A DNA stretch of 53,462 nt, taken from assembly GCA_026392275.1 (NCBI GenBank), contig JAPLCM010000149.1, positions 1 to 53,462 of the forward strand, read 5' to 3'. A program made the position numbers and the translations under genes. Shown one piece after another: positions 35,198-43,710 of this stretch (position 1 is the stretch's first letter; the number at the start of each line of letters is the position of its first letter). The DNA is from Actinomycetota bacterium. Its GTDB lineage: Bacteria > Actinomycetota > Thermoleophilia > UBA2241. The notes below the pieces were generated by a model. The model did not search any database and was not told the DNA's origin. It saw nothing but the letters and a program-made list of their open reading frames with translations.

Positions 35198-35416
35198 TCA
35201 GGACTTGTCGGTGACGTCACCCTTCTCCAGCTTGGCGGCGTCGCTCTTTGAGGGCTTCTCGTCGTCGTCGTCGGGAGCGTCTTCCTGGAGGCCTGTCTTG
35301 AACCCGCGGATGCTCTGACCCATCGACTTGCCCAGCTTGGGCAGGCGTGTAGCACCGAAGAGCAGGAAGACGATGACAAGGATGGCGCCGATCTCCAGAG
35401 GGCCGATGTTCGGCAT
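35198..35416 (-). CDS. tatA: Twin-arginine translocase subunit TatA
   Basis: A 72-residue pore-forming Tat component. It has a short N-terminal membrane helix (LEIGAILVIVFLLFGATRLP) with the hinge FGATRLPKLGKSMGQSIRGFK, an amphipathic helix and an acidic hydrophilic tail (EDAPDDDDEKPSK). The start is preceded by GAGGAG. The FG hinge and the RLP-x-LG pattern fit TatA/E rather than TatB. No tatC is nearby. A promoter (TTGATA, 17 bp, TAGAGT) lies about 80 bases upstream. Confidence 0.95.
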   Translation of the reverse strand: MPNIGPLEIGAILVIVFLLFGATRLPKLGKSMGQSIRGFKTGLQEDAPDDDDEKPSKSDAAKLEKGDVTDKS

Positions 35417-35496
35417 GTCACTCTCCTCAAGTGCTCGCCGCGCCCACTGCGGTCGGCGGCGGGATTGGGCAGGATTCGCAAGGTGGACCTGATGAC

Positions 35497-35525
35497 ACTC
35501 TACGGCCTGCAGGGAGGGTTATCAA
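35497..35525 (-). promoter_or_regulatory. Promoter of tatA
   Basis: Read on the minus strand: TTGATA (35525-35520), a 17-bp spacer and TAGAGT (35502-35497). The leader to the ATG is about 75 bases. Confidence 0.65.
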
Positions 35526-35570
35526 GATGCGTGCGGCGCAAGCTCGACCTGGCACCCGGGCTTGACGGTG

Positions 35571-36695
35571 CTAGTAGCGCCGCAACGAGTCGAGGCGCAC
35601 GGCGAGAAAGCGCGCGAGACCGGCTCCGTCGCCCAACCCGAATACGTGCTGGTGAGGCAGGTTCGAGTCGGTGACGATCGCGATCGTCTCGCCGGGACCG
35701 CAGAGCGGCTGCGCGTGGCCGGCGCCGACGCGGAACAGCTCGACGCGGTGCGGAGCCGTGCGCTTGTAGCCCTCCGCCACGACGAGGTCGAAGTCGGCGA
35801 AGAAGCGGCGCGCGATGTCGGCGAGCGGCATCTCGCCGTCGAGCTTGGTGATGAAGGCGAGCCGCTCGGGCGATGCTATGGCATAGGCATGGGCGCCGGC
35901 CTGGCCGTGTCGCCAAGAGTCCTTGCCCGGATGGTCGATCTCGAAGCTGTGCGCGTCGTGCTTGACCGTGCCGACGCGCAGGCCGAGCTTGACGAGCTCC
36001 GGCACGACCTTCTCGATCAGCGTCGTCTTGCCCGAGTCGCTCTTGCCGACGATGGCGACGAGCGCCGGCTGGGCCGCGGCGCCATCTTCCGGCGTGTCGC
36101 TGCTTTCGGCCGCATGGCGGCGCGCTTCCTGGTAGTCGTCCATGGTGTTGATGTTATGAAACAGCGAGTCGTCAGGGAAGCGCACCTCGGCGGCGTCGAG
36201 CGACGTGAGGACTTCGACGATGCGGTGCCGACCCGCCTCGAGCAGCGTCGTCATCGGCGCCAGGCAGGCAAGCCCGTAGACGGCGAACAGCGGTTGATGG
36301 TACTCGTGCCCGATGGCCGGGAGCGCGAGGTCGTGGCCGGGGAAGGCCGCGATCACGCGCTGCAGGGCCCCCGCGTCGGGAAAGGCGGTGTCGGCGGCAA
36401 GGGCGAACACGGGCTGCCGGTAGCGGTCAAGAGCGGCGGCGATGCCCGCCAGCGGCGACCCGCCTGGCCAGGCGTCGTGCACGACGTCGGCGTCGCCCGC
36501 GTCCCCGAGGTCGAGCGACTGGCCGGCGCCCAGCGAGACGGCGACGGTTGGAAAGACGCTGCGCAGGAAGGCGACGTTGCGCAGCAGGACCGTGCGACCG
36601 TGCAGCACCAGAAAGCGTTTGTCTACGCCGGCGCGGCGACCACTCCCGCCGGCGAGGAGAACGCCGATCGTGACCTTTTCATTGTGGAACGTCAT
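35571..36695 (-). CDS. mobAB: MobA-MobB fusion: molybdenum cofactor guanylyltransferase plus MobB GTPase
   Basis: A 374-residue fusion. The N-terminal MobA part (about 8-195) has the nucleotide loop LLAGGSGRRAGVDKRFL, GGSPLAGIAAAL, LAADTAFPD (DMPF position) and FHNINTMDDY; it attaches GMP to molybdopterin. The C-terminal MobB part (from about 210) has the P-loop GKSDSGKTTL at 217-226, GTVKHDAHSFEIDHPGKDSWRH and VVAEGYKRT. Upstream lies a TAGACT hexamer 9 bases before the ATG and no Shine-Dalgarno, so the message may be leaderless. It follows a MOT1-type transporter on the same strand. It implies bis-MGD enzymes elsewhere, because AOR does not normally use the guanylylated cofactor. Confidence 0.92.
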   Translation of the reverse strand: MTFHNEKVTIGVLLAGGSGRRAGVDKRFLVLHGRTVLLRNVAFLRSVFPTVAVSLGAGQSLDLGDAGDADVVHDAWPGGSPLAGIAAALDRYRQPVFALAADTAFPDAGALQRVIAAFPGHDLALPAIGHEYHQPLFAVYGLACLAPMTTLLEAGRHRIVEVLTSLDAAEVRFPDDSLFHNINTMDDYQEARRHAAESSDTPEDGAAAQPALVAIVGKSDSGKTTLIEKVVPELVKLGLRVGTVKHDAHSFEIDHPGKDSWRHGQAGAHAYAIASPERLAFITKLDGEMPLADIARRFFADFDLVVAEGYKRTAPHRVELFRVGAGHAQPLCGPGETIAIVTDSNLPHQHVFGLGDGAGLARFLAVRLDSLRRY

Positions 36696-36704
36696 CTCGG
36701 GGCG

Positions 36705-36734
36705 AGTCTACTCGTCCGCAGGAGACCGTTCTCC
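36705..36734 (-). promoter_or_regulatory. Candidate promoter and operator of mobAB
   Basis: TAGACT on the minus strand (36710-36705) is 9 bases before the mobAB ATG. An inverted repeat GGAGA/TCTCC (36721-36734) overlaps the -35 position and could be an operator. No good -35 is present. Confidence 0.4.
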
Positions 36735-36810
36735 GGAATCCTTCGCGCGAACCCGTCCAGGAGCTTGGCCCTGGGCCGCCGCCGCGGGGCCGGCCACGGC
36801 CGGGCAAGGC

Positions 36811-38133
36811 TCAGCTCACGTGGATGTCGAGTGGCTCGGGAGGCGGCGCCAGGCGCGCCGTGAGGGCTGGCCAGCGAAGGCGCATATTGTGCAGTGGCGT
36901 GCGCTTGAGCACGGCGAAGACCGCCCAACCGACGAGGAAGCCGATGGCCAGATCGCTGGTCGCCGCGGCGACCAGCGCGATGAGCAGCGCACAGACGATA
37001 TCGTCCACGTTGGTGAGATCCGTGAGCAGCAGGCAGTGCTCGGCGCCGACGAAGAGCAGCATGCCGGCGAGCACGGCCCCCGGGATGAAGAGCGGCGAGA
37101 GGCCGAAGGCGGCGCCCGCGGCGAGAGTGGCGTACAGGCCGGCGGCGGCGAGCGTGGCGCCTGCCGTCCGCGCGCCGAGACGATAGTGGGCGGTCGCGCC
37201 GCCCGAGCCGTGGCAGAGCGCCATGCCGCCGAGCAGTCCCGTGGCGAGGTTGACGAGGCCGAGGCTCAGGCAGATGCTCGCCGGCGTGACCCGTCGCGCG
37301 GCGCTCCCGTAGTAGTGGTGCAGTACGTCGTCGGTGGCGAACACCGAGTTGCCCAGCGACAGCGGAAGCTGCGGCAACACGACGGCGAACAGGGCGATCC
37401 AAGCGTCGTGCAGGCTCGGCAGGTGCAGGAGGGGCAGCTGGGCGCTCGCTGGGACGGGCGGGAGTTTGGCGATGCCGGTGCCCACGAGCACGATCCCGAC
37501 GACGGCTCCCGCGCCGAGGACGAGCAGGCTGCCGGGCAGACGCTGCCGCTCCCGCCCGATGAGCAGGAAGGCGACGATCGCCAAGGCCACGATGACGCCG
37601 GCGCTGAGCGTGAGCCCACCGACGCTCAGACCGACGCGGAGGCCGGGGAAGGCGCTGGCGGCTCCGGCCATGACGAGAGCGCTCTTGAGGAGCAGGATCC
37701 CGATGGCGAGCTGGATGCCGCGCACGACGGCCCGCGGAAAGAGGCGCCCCAGGTGACGCGCCAGGGGGGTCACCGCGAACAGCAGCAAGAGAAGACCGAT
37801 CTCGAGACCGGCGGCGCTGACCACCGAGGCCGAGAGGCCGAGGGCGATGATCGCCGCCGCCATGGCCTTCATCGGCTGCACGGGGACGGGGACGCGGAAC
37901 GCCAGAGCGGTGACGGCATACACGGCCGCGACGCACACGAAGACGGTGACGAGGCTCAAGTGGGCTACGGCTGCGACCCCGCAGGCGAGAGGGATCATGA
38001 TGCCGATGTCGGCGACGCCGCCGGCGAGCTCGTGGCGGTCGAAGCGCACCGGCAGGAGGCCCGCGCGGGACGACCCGACTTGCCGGGTCGCGGCAGCGCG
38101 ATCATCCACGACAGAACGCGCGAAGAAGCGCAT
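36811..38133 (-). CDS. MOT1-type molybdate/sulfate transporter
   Basis: A 440-residue membrane protein with about 10-12 hydrophobic segments. MOT1/sulfate-permease-like signatures are HELAGGVADIGIMIPL near the start, VPVPVQPMKAMAAAIIALGL (QPMKA motif), and in the second repeat GGMALCHGSGGATAHYRLGARTAG, matching the P-x-CHGxGGxxxxYRFGARTG motif. Family members import molybdate; related proteins carry sulfate. The location directly before mobAB and the structured leader upstream favour molybdate. The ATG at 38133 follows AAAGGAG, which lies at the end of the folded leader. Confidence 0.85.
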   Translation of the reverse strand: MRFFARSVVDDRAAATRQVGSSRAGLLPVRFDRHELAGGVADIGIMIPLACGVAAVAHLSLVTVFVCVAAVYAVTALAFRVPVPVQPMKAMAAAIIALGLSASVVSAAGLEIGLLLLLFAVTPLARHLGRLFPRAVVRGIQLAIGILLLKSALVMAGAASAFPGLRVGLSVGGLTLSAGVIVALAIVAFLLIGRERQRLPGSLLVLGAGAVVGIVLVGTGIAKLPPVPASAQLPLLHLPSLHDAWIALFAVVLPQLPLSLGNSVFATDDVLHHYYGSAARRVTPASICLSLGLVNLATGLLGGMALCHGSGGATAHYRLGARTAGATLAAAGLYATLAAGAAFGLSPLFIPGAVLAGMLLFVGAEHCLLLTDLTNVDDIVCALLIALVAAATSDLAIGFLVGWAVFAVLKRTPLHNMRLRWPALTARLAPPPEPLDIHVS

Positions 38134-38300
38134 CCCTCACTCCTTTCCAAACACGAGGAGGTCCGCGCGTTTCCGCCGCGGGCCCACGACAGCGCGCTCG
38201 GCGCTGCCCCATGGTCTGTCCATGGTACGGCCCGGCGCCCATAGCTGGTGCCGTAGGGCGAAGGGCTTGGAGTAGGACTGACCGAAGACTAGCACCGCTT
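38134..38300 (-). ncRNA. Structured leader of the molybdate transporter gene, candidate Moco (molybdenum cofactor) riboswitch
   Basis: The leader folds into several hairpins on the minus strand: TACGGC/GCCGTA (38226-38231 with 38250-38255), CCATGG/CCATGG (38209-38214 with 38220-38225), CAGCGC/GCGCTG (38190-38195 with 38201-38206), and a stem with a GAAA tetraloop (38163-38181). These are followed by ACCTCC and then TTTGGAAAGGAG just before the ATG. A CCTA ... TATGG pair in the first hairpin resembles a GNRA-tetraloop receptor. The 3' part (stem, CCTCC, short spacer, GGAAAGG at the ribosome site) resembles what I recall of the Moco RNA motif, and the genes it precedes fit. The assignment is an inference. 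Confidence 0.45.
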
Positions 38301-38580
38301 TCCCCAACGGCGCCACTGATCGCATCGCGGCCGAACAGCCTCGCGATGGAATCGCGCCGCTCGTGACGGCGCGCGTCGCGACGGTGAAGTGCCCATGATG
38401 TGGATGAGGGTGTTCGCATGGTGGACGGCCGACGCGAGTCTGCGGGGCCACGGTGCGGTCGTTGAGGTTGGGGCCAGGAGCGGAGGTCAGACAAGCATGG
38501 GTCGGGTCGACGGCAAGGGCCTCCGCGTGACTTCCATCGGCCCGCATGTCGACCAGAGCGGCTGGGGGGAAACGACGCCC

Positions 38581-38715
38581 GTCCGCGCGTCCATCGCGGG
38601 CATCGGCGCCGGCCTCATGGGACATGGCATAGCTCCGGTCTTCGCCTGCGCCGGCCACCCCGTGGCGGTCACCGCGGAGACCGGCCTTGACGAGACCCTG
38701 GCGGCTTCGCGCCGC
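38581..38715 (+). pseudogene. Remnant of a 3-hydroxyacyl-CoA dehydrogenase NAD-binding domain
   Basis: Within an otherwise featureless stretch (38301-38873), one frame encodes VRASIAGIGAGLMGHGIAPVF, ACAGHPVAVTAETG and DETLAASRR, which is the Rossmann start of 3-hydroxyacyl-CoA dehydrogenases (GAGxMGxGIAxxFAxxGxxV). About 45 residues remain; the rest of the enzyme is absent and the frame continues into unrelated Arg/Ser-rich sequence until 38877. An ATG at 38497 could start a translated fragment. It is probably a deletion remnant. The remaining bases of this gap hold nothing else I recognise. Confidence 0.6.
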
Positions 38716-38873
38716 TGCGTCGCGCTCTCCGCCGAAGGCGACTGCACATCTTCACCACGGGCGGGTACGCTCACACGGCGGGTTCAGCGGCGGAGAAGCC
38801 GGAGTTACACGCCGCCTCACGTGCTTGCGAGCGAACTGGCCGAGGTGCTTCTCGTCGGAGCTGGAGGCGCCGC

Positions 38874-39488
38874 CTAGAGGGGACGAAGGATCCGCGCCTC
38901 GGTGACGACGGCGCCGACGGCGAGGTCGTGCGGCTCGCAGGGCAGCTCGTCCACAAGCTGCGCCTCGAAGGCCAGCGCCACCCACGGGATGCCTGGGCGC
39001 GTGCGTGCCAGATACGTGTCGTAGAAGCCGCCGCCGTAGCCGCAGCGCCGTCCGGCGGCGTCGAACGCGGCTCCCGGCACGACGACCACGTCCATACGCT
39101 GCGGAGACACTTCCGCGAGTCCGTCGCGCGGCTCCGGGATGCCCCAGGAGCCGGGGACAAGGTCTGCCGCGGGATCCGTGATCAGGTAGGCGGCCATCAG
39201 CCGTGGGGCCAAGATTCGGGGTGCGCACACGGTCTTGCCTGCCGCCGACGCCCAGGCGAAAAGGGCCGTCGTCTCGACCTCGCTACGGAATGAGGCATAC
39301 AGCATGATGGTGGCGGCGTCAGCCAGCTCGGGGAGGGCGGCGGCGCGGGCGCAGACCTGGGCGCTGAGCAGGGCACGTACCGCGTCCGGCAGAGCGTCGC
39401 GCGCGGCCAGCGCGCGCCGCCGCAGCTCGAGCTTGGCGCCGGGGGGTTGCGGCCTCGAGCCCGCCTTGTCACGTCGTTCGGCAGTCAT
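38874..39488 (-). CDS. 5-formyltetrahydrofolate cyclo-ligase
   Basis: A 204-residue enzyme that converts 5-formyl-THF to 5,10-methenyl-THF using ATP, a folate repair reaction. Signatures: KLELRRRALAARDAL (ATP-contact basic helix), MLYASFRSEVET, SWGIPEPRDG, VVVPGAAFDAAGRRCGYGGGFYD and the C-terminal DLAVGAVVTE. The ATG at 39488 has a weak AAGGGCAGG upstream. It is divergent from the V4R-GGDEF gene and complements the folate block 22 kb away. Confidence 0.93.
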   Translation of the reverse strand: MTAERRDKAGSRPQPPGAKLELRRRALAARDALPDAVRALLSAQVCARAAALPELADAATIMLYASFRSEVETTALFAWASAAGKTVCAPRILAPRLMAAYLITDPAADLVPGSWGIPEPRDGLAEVSPQRMDVVVVPGAAFDAAGRRCGYGGGFYDTYLARTRPGIPWVALAFEAQLVDELPCEPHDLAVGAVVTEARILRPL

Positions 39489-39652
39489 CCTGCCCTTCGT
39501 CCCGTCATCAATCCTGGCAACGCTAACGCCCTGAATGTCCCCGGACAGCGTCTCCTTCCTCTATAGTATAGGCGCGCAGTCGCCCGGCGGGCTTCCGGGT
39601 CTCGCGCTGAGACGAGAGGGAGCCGCCGGCACGAGGCCGCGCGGGCGAGAGG

Positions 39653-40828
39653 ATGGGCATGGCGCTTCGTTCCCAGGAGGAGATGTCTCTGGCGACCGTT
39701 TTCGCGCGTACGCTGAGTAACGTTATCGCGCTCACGACCGCCGAGGAGAAGCGCGTCTGGCCCACCTCCGCGCAAGTGCTTGAGCACACTCCCGACGACG
39801 CCGTGGCCCCCGCGGCGCTGTTCCGTCTGCTGCAGTTCTCCATCTTGCCCGAGATACTCGGCGCCAGCGCCGGCCCCGCCATCTACCTGGCGAGCAAACG
39901 CTTCAGCGGCGAGCTCGGCATCCGCTCCATCCAAGGCCTCAAGGACTGGTTCCGTCACATGCACCTCGGCGAGCTCGAGGTGGAGCTCGACGAGGAGCGC
40001 GTGCTCGTCAAGCTCGGCCAGTGTCTGAGTTGCCGGCGTCTGCCTGCCGGAGGCACTGCTGTCTGCGACTTCGAGCGGGGCCTGGTCGACGGTGTGCTCG
40101 AGGGCATCACGGGCAGAGAGGTCGTCACCAAAGAGACGCTCTGCTGGGGCCTCGGCGACACCGTGTGCCAGTTCGAAGGCTACAGCGGCGAGCAGGCGGG
40201 CTACCTGTATCGGGAGAACGGCTTCCACCCCGACGCCCAGCGGCGCCTCCTGACGCAGCTCGCCGACCAATCCGAGGTCGCGCTCGACAATCTGCGTCTC
40301 ATCAGTGAGCGCCGCGAGCACGAGACTCTTGACCCTCTCACCGGGCTCGTGAACTTCCGCCACCTTCGCGAGCGCGCGGCGTTCGAGCTGGCGCGCGCCG
40401 AGCGTCACAGCCGCACGGTGGCGTTCGTGATGCTCGACCTCGACGGTTTCCACACGGTCAACGAGACCGCCGGTCGCGAGGGCGGCGACGAGGTATTGTG
40501 CCACTGGGCCGCCGCTCTCACGGCGCAGCTGCGCAGCTGCGACCTGGTGTGCCGCTACGGCGCCGACGAGTTCCTGATCGTGCTGCCGGAGACTGCCGAG
40601 CAGCAGGCCGACGCGGCTCTGGAGCGGGTGCTCGGTGCGATGCGGGAGCTGGCCGTCGAGACCGGCGGCCGCCAGTTCGCGCTCACTGCTTCCGCCGGCG
40701 TCGCGAGCTTCCCCGCCGACGGCCGCACGGCGGAGGATCTGGTCGCCAAGGCCGCCACCACTATGTATGCGGCCCGGGCCGGAGGCCCGGGCCGCATCGC
40801 CTTCTACTCCCGCCCGCCCCGGCGCTGA
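39653..40828 (+). CDS. V4R sensor-GGDEF protein (putative diguanylate cyclase)
   Basis: A 391-residue soluble protein. The N-terminal half (about 50-178) is a V4R (4-vinyl reductase) domain with conserved cysteines at 124, 127, 138, 164 and 172 (CLSCRRL, AVCDFERGLVDG, LCWGLGDTVCQFE); such domains bind small molecules or metal. A helical linker leads to a GGDEF domain starting DPLTGLVNF at 227. The active-site signature is RYGADEF (GADEF rather than GGDEF), and the I-site RSCD lies five residues before it, so activity is possible but uncertain. The start is ATG 39653 or 39659; GAGAGG is better spaced to the second. RlmH follows 11 bases later. Confidence 0.85.
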   Translation: MGMALRSQEEMSLATVFARTLSNVIALTTAEEKRVWPTSAQVLEHTPDDAVAPAALFRLLQFSILPEILGASAGPAIYLASKRFSGELGIRSIQGLKDWFRHMHLGELEVELDEERVLVKLGQCLSCRRLPAGGTAVCDFERGLVDGVLEGITGREVVTKETLCWGLGDTVCQFEGYSGEQAGYLYRENGFHPDAQRRLLTQLADQSEVALDNLRLISERREHETLDPLTGLVNFRHLRERAAFELARAERHSRTVAFVMLDLDGFHTVNETAGREGGDEVLCHWAAALTAQLRSCDLVCRYGADEFLIVLPETAEQQADAALERVLGAMRELAVETGGRQFALTASAGVASFPADGRTAEDLVAKAATTMYAARAGGPGRIAFYSRPPRR

Positions 40829-40839
40829 GCGGCGCCACT

Positions 40840-41304
40840 ATGGCGGCTCGCGTCGAAATCCTCGCCGTGGGGTCGCTGCATCGCGACCTCGAGCCTGCGG
40901 CGCACCACTTCATCGACCTTCTTCGACCCCACGCCACGGTCTCCGTGCACGAAGTCAAGGAGGTAGCCCTGCGCGGCCGCAGCGAGGCAGAGGTGCTGCG
41001 CGACGAGGGCCGGCGCCTGCTCGCGGCGTGGCCGCAGGCGCCTGTCGTCGCGGCGCTCGCCGTCGATGGCCGCGCGCTCGACACCGTGGCGTTCGCCGAC
41101 TGGCTGCAGAGGGCTTTCGAGCGCGGCGGCGCGGGCTTCGTGATCGGCGGCTCGCTGGGACTCGCCGACGAGGTTCAGTCGCGCGCCGCCGCGCGGCTCT
41201 CCCTCTCGGCGCTCACCCTGCCGCACCAGCTGGCCAGAGTGATCCTGCTGGAGCAGCTCTTCCGCGCCGGCAAGATCCTGCGCCGCGAACCGTACCATCA
41301 CTGA
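40840..41304 (+). CDS. rlmH: 23S rRNA (pseudouridine-1915-N3)-methyltransferase RlmH
   Basis: A 154-residue SPOUT methyltransferase acting on helix 69 of 23S rRNA in the assembled ribosome. The knot region shows LAVDGRALDTVAFADWL, AGFVIGGSLGLADEVQ and SLSALTLPHQLARVILLEQLFRA, and it ends in LRREPYHH, the conserved C-terminus. The N-terminus VEILAVGSLHRD is more divergent than usual. The ATG at 40840 lies 11 bases after the GGDEF gene. Confidence 0.92.
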   Translation: MAARVEILAVGSLHRDLEPAAHHFIDLLRPHATVSVHEVKEVALRGRSEAEVLRDEGRRLLAAWPQAPVVAALAVDGRALDTVAFADWLQRAFERGGAGFVIGGSLGLADEVQSRAAARLSLSALTLPHQLARVILLEQLFRAGKILRREPYHH

Positions 41305-41415
41305 GCGTCCGGCCGCCGGCGGGCTGGGCGTCATCCGTGGGCGGCGCAAGTGGCCGCGCCGGCCGTGCGGCCTCGCCGCCGCCGCCCGGCAATCGCGCCG
41401 CCCGCCTGCGGCCGC

Positions 41416-41421
41416 TAGAAT
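41416..41421 (+). promoter_or_regulatory. Candidate -10 element of argS
   Basis: TAGAAT stands 55 bases before the argS ATG in an otherwise very GC-rich 172-base gap. No convincing -35. Confidence 0.3.
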
Positions 41422-41476
41422 GGGCGTTCGCGCCGCCGCGCTCCCCGCTGCGGCCTCAGCGACCGGGTGGTGAGCC

Positions 41477-43234
41477 ATGAGCGACGACCTCTACGACCTG
41501 AGCGGCCTCGCCACGTCCCTGGCGGCGACGCTGCGAGAGCTTCTGGCCGAGGCTGGCCTGGTCGACGCCGCAGTGCCGCCCGTCGAGCTGGGGATGCCCG
41601 CGCGCCCCGAACACGGCGACCTCACCACCAATGCCGCCCTGGTGAGCGCCAAGCGCGCCGGCTGCCCGCCGCGCGAGCTGGCCCAGACGCTGGGCGAGCG
41701 CTGGCAGGCCGGCCCGGGCGCCGCCGTCTGTGAGCGCGTGGAAGTGGCCGGCCCAGGCTTCCTCAACCTCTTCCTGGGCGCGGCGTGGTACCGCGGCGCG
41801 GTGGAGCGTATGCGCGCCGCCGGACCGGACTTCGGGCGCGGCGTGCTGCCTGAGGATGATCGCCTCAAGCTGAACGTCGAGTTCGTGAGCGTGAACCCCA
41901 CCGGCCCGCTGCACGTCGGGCATGCGCGATACGCGTCATATGGCGACGCGCTCTGCCGCATCTTCGACTTCGTCGGTCACGACGTCACCCGCGAGTTCTA
42001 CGTGAACGACTACGGCACGCAGATGCTGCGCTTCGGGCAGTCGCTCGCCGCGCGCTACGGCCAGCGGCTGGGTCTGGACACGCCGGTCCCGGAGGAGGGC
42101 TACCAGGGCGAGTACCTGCTGGCGCTCGCCGACGAGCTCATCGCGGAGGTGGGCGAGCGCTACCGCGCAGCGATCGCCGCGGCGGCCCCCGACGTGACCG
42201 CGCTCGCCGCCGACGCCCTCGCGGCGATCAAGGCTTGGGGCCGCGACGCCGTCCTCACCCAGTTTCGCGCCACGCTCGAACGCCTGCGCGTGCCGTTCGA
42301 CGTGTGGGCGCAGGAGAGCCTCCTGTACGCCGGTGACGGCGAGCATCGCGGCTTCGCCGGCGAGGTCGGCAAGGCGCTCGCCGACCTGGACGGCGAAGAC
42401 CTCCTCTACGACGAAGACGGCGCCGTTTGGCTCAAGACGACACTGTACGGCGACGACAAAGACCGCGTGCTCATCCGCTCCAGCGGCGAGCCCACCTACT
42501 TCCTCAGCGACATCGCCTACCACCGCGACAAGATGGACCGCGGGTTCGCGCACATGATCGACATCTGGGGCGCAGACCACCACGGCTACGTGCCGCGCAT
42601 GAAGGCCGCCTTCACGGCGCTCCCGCCGCACGATCCCGACCGTCTGGAGCTCATCATCGGGCAGATGGTGAACCTCCTGGAGAGCGGCGAGGCCAAGCGC
42701 ATGAGCAAGCGCAAGGGCGACATCGTGACCGTCGACGACCTCCTCGACGCCATCGGCGTCGACGCCGCGCGCTTTCTGCTCGTGGGCCGCTCGCACGACA
42801 CCACGCTCGAGCTCGACATCGACCTCGCCCGCGAGCAGTCCAACAAGAACCCGGTGTACTACGTGCAGTACGCCCACGCGCGCATCTCCAGCATCCTTCG
42901 CAACCTCAAGGGAGCGGGGGAGGGGCCGGCCGGTGGGCCGGCCGGCGCAGCCCTGCCGGCCGTCTCCGTGGACGACCACGAGAGGTCACTGGTGCGGGCA
43001 CTTGCCAGGTACCCCGACGTGCTGCTGGCGACCGCCGGCCAGCGCGCTCCACACCGCCTGCACGCCTATCTCGGTGAGCTGGCGGCGGAGTTCCACGTGT
43101 TCTATCGCCACTGCCGGGTGCTCGGCGACGACCCCGACACGACGAGGTTCAGGGCCGCCCTCTGCGCGGCTACCAGAGACGCGCTGGCGAGCGGACTCTC
43201 GCTGCTCGCGGTGAGCGCCCCCGAGGCGATGTAG
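41477..43234 (+). CDS. argS: Arginyl-tRNA synthetase
   Basis: A 585-residue class I synthetase. It has the N-terminal Add-1 domain (EHGDLTTNAAL), the HIGH-type motif in NPTGPLHVGHARYASYGDAL, EFYVNDYGTQM, YFLSDIAYHRDKM, WGADHHGYVPRMKAA and the KMSKS-type loop RMSKRKGDIVTVDDLL. The C-terminal DALR anticodon domain starts near NPVYYVQYAHARISSI. The ATG at 41477 follows GGTGG. Confidence 0.97.
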   Translation: MSDDLYDLSGLATSLAATLRELLAEAGLVDAAVPPVELGMPARPEHGDLTTNAALVSAKRAGCPPRELAQTLGERWQAGPGAAVCERVEVAGPGFLNLFLGAAWYRGAVERMRAAGPDFGRGVLPEDDRLKLNVEFVSVNPTGPLHVGHARYASYGDALCRIFDFVGHDVTREFYVNDYGTQMLRFGQSLAARYGQRLGLDTPVPEEGYQGEYLLALADELIAEVGERYRAAIAAAAPDVTALAADALAAIKAWGRDAVLTQFRATLERLRVPFDVWAQESLLYAGDGEHRGFAGEVGKALADLDGEDLLYDEDGAVWLKTTLYGDDKDRVLIRSSGEPTYFLSDIAYHRDKMDRGFAHMIDIWGADHHGYVPRMKAAFTALPPHDPDRLELIIGQMVNLLESGEAKRMSKRKGDIVTVDDLLDAIGVDAARFLLVGRSHDTTLELDIDLAREQSNKNPVYYVQYAHARISSILRNLKGAGEGPAGGPAGAALPAVSVDDHERSLVRALARYPDVLLATAGQRAPHRLHAYLGELAAEFHVFYRHCRVLGDDPDTTRFRAALCAATRDALASGLSLLAVSAPEAM

Positions 43235-43243
43235 CGGGCGACT

Positions 43244-43666
43244 CTACGCGGCGAAGCGTTCGCGCACCCAGGCGCGGAGCTCAGCGGTCTCTTCCGGCGT
43301 GAGCTCCCGGTCGAGCTTCAGGAGCTGCGACACGGCGACGTTGTAGTCCCCCGTCAAGAGGCGGTCGACGACGCTCTCGAGGACGGTCTGCACGACCTCG
43401 CGTCCGGGGATGGCCGGCGAGTACACGTAGGCGATGTGCGACCTGTCCTGCACCAGCAGATGCTTCTTGACGAGGTTGTTCATCACCGTCATCACGGTGG
43501 TGTAGGCGATCTGCCGCCGCTCGAGCAGCGTCTCGTAGACTCGGCGCACCGTGGTCTGGTCGTGTTGCCAGACCACGGCCAGGATGTCGGCCTCCAGGGA
43601 GCCGATGCCGGTGAACGGCGCCCCCTTGGAGCTGCGCATCCATTTGGGTCGGGCGGTTTCTTCCAT
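43244..43666 (-). CDS. BlaI/MecI/CopY-family winged-helix repressor
   Basis: About 140 residues with the BlaI fold: GSLEADILAVVWQHDQTTVRRVYETLL, then the recognition helix IAYTTVMTVMNNLVKKHLL, the wing DRSHIAYVYSPAI, and a C-terminal dimerisation helix pair. Family members repress beta-lactamase, metal-resistance or ATP-synthase genes and are often inactivated by a BlaR-type membrane protease; no such partner is adjacent. The start is ATG 43666 or GTG 43669, and AAAGG lies upstream. An imperfect palindrome with the BlaI-like core CTACGTAG lies in the divergent gap, so self-regulation and control of the M42 peptidase gene are plausible. Confidence 0.9.
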   Translation of the reverse strand: MEETARPKWMRSSKGAPFTGIGSLEADILAVVWQHDQTTVRRVYETLLERRQIAYTTVMTVMNNLVKKHLLVQDRSHIAYVYSPAIPGREVVQTVLESVVDRLLTGDYNVAVSQLLKLDRELTPEETAELRAWVRERFAA

Positions 43667-43710
43667 CACGATACCTTTCGCCAGGTGATCTTGGAGTGCG
43701 TCTCCACGTG

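Noticed and set aside
36442-38244. 600-codon plus-strand open frame over mobAB and the MOT1 gene
   Set aside because: Charged low-complexity product, antisense to membrane helices and the MobAB motifs.
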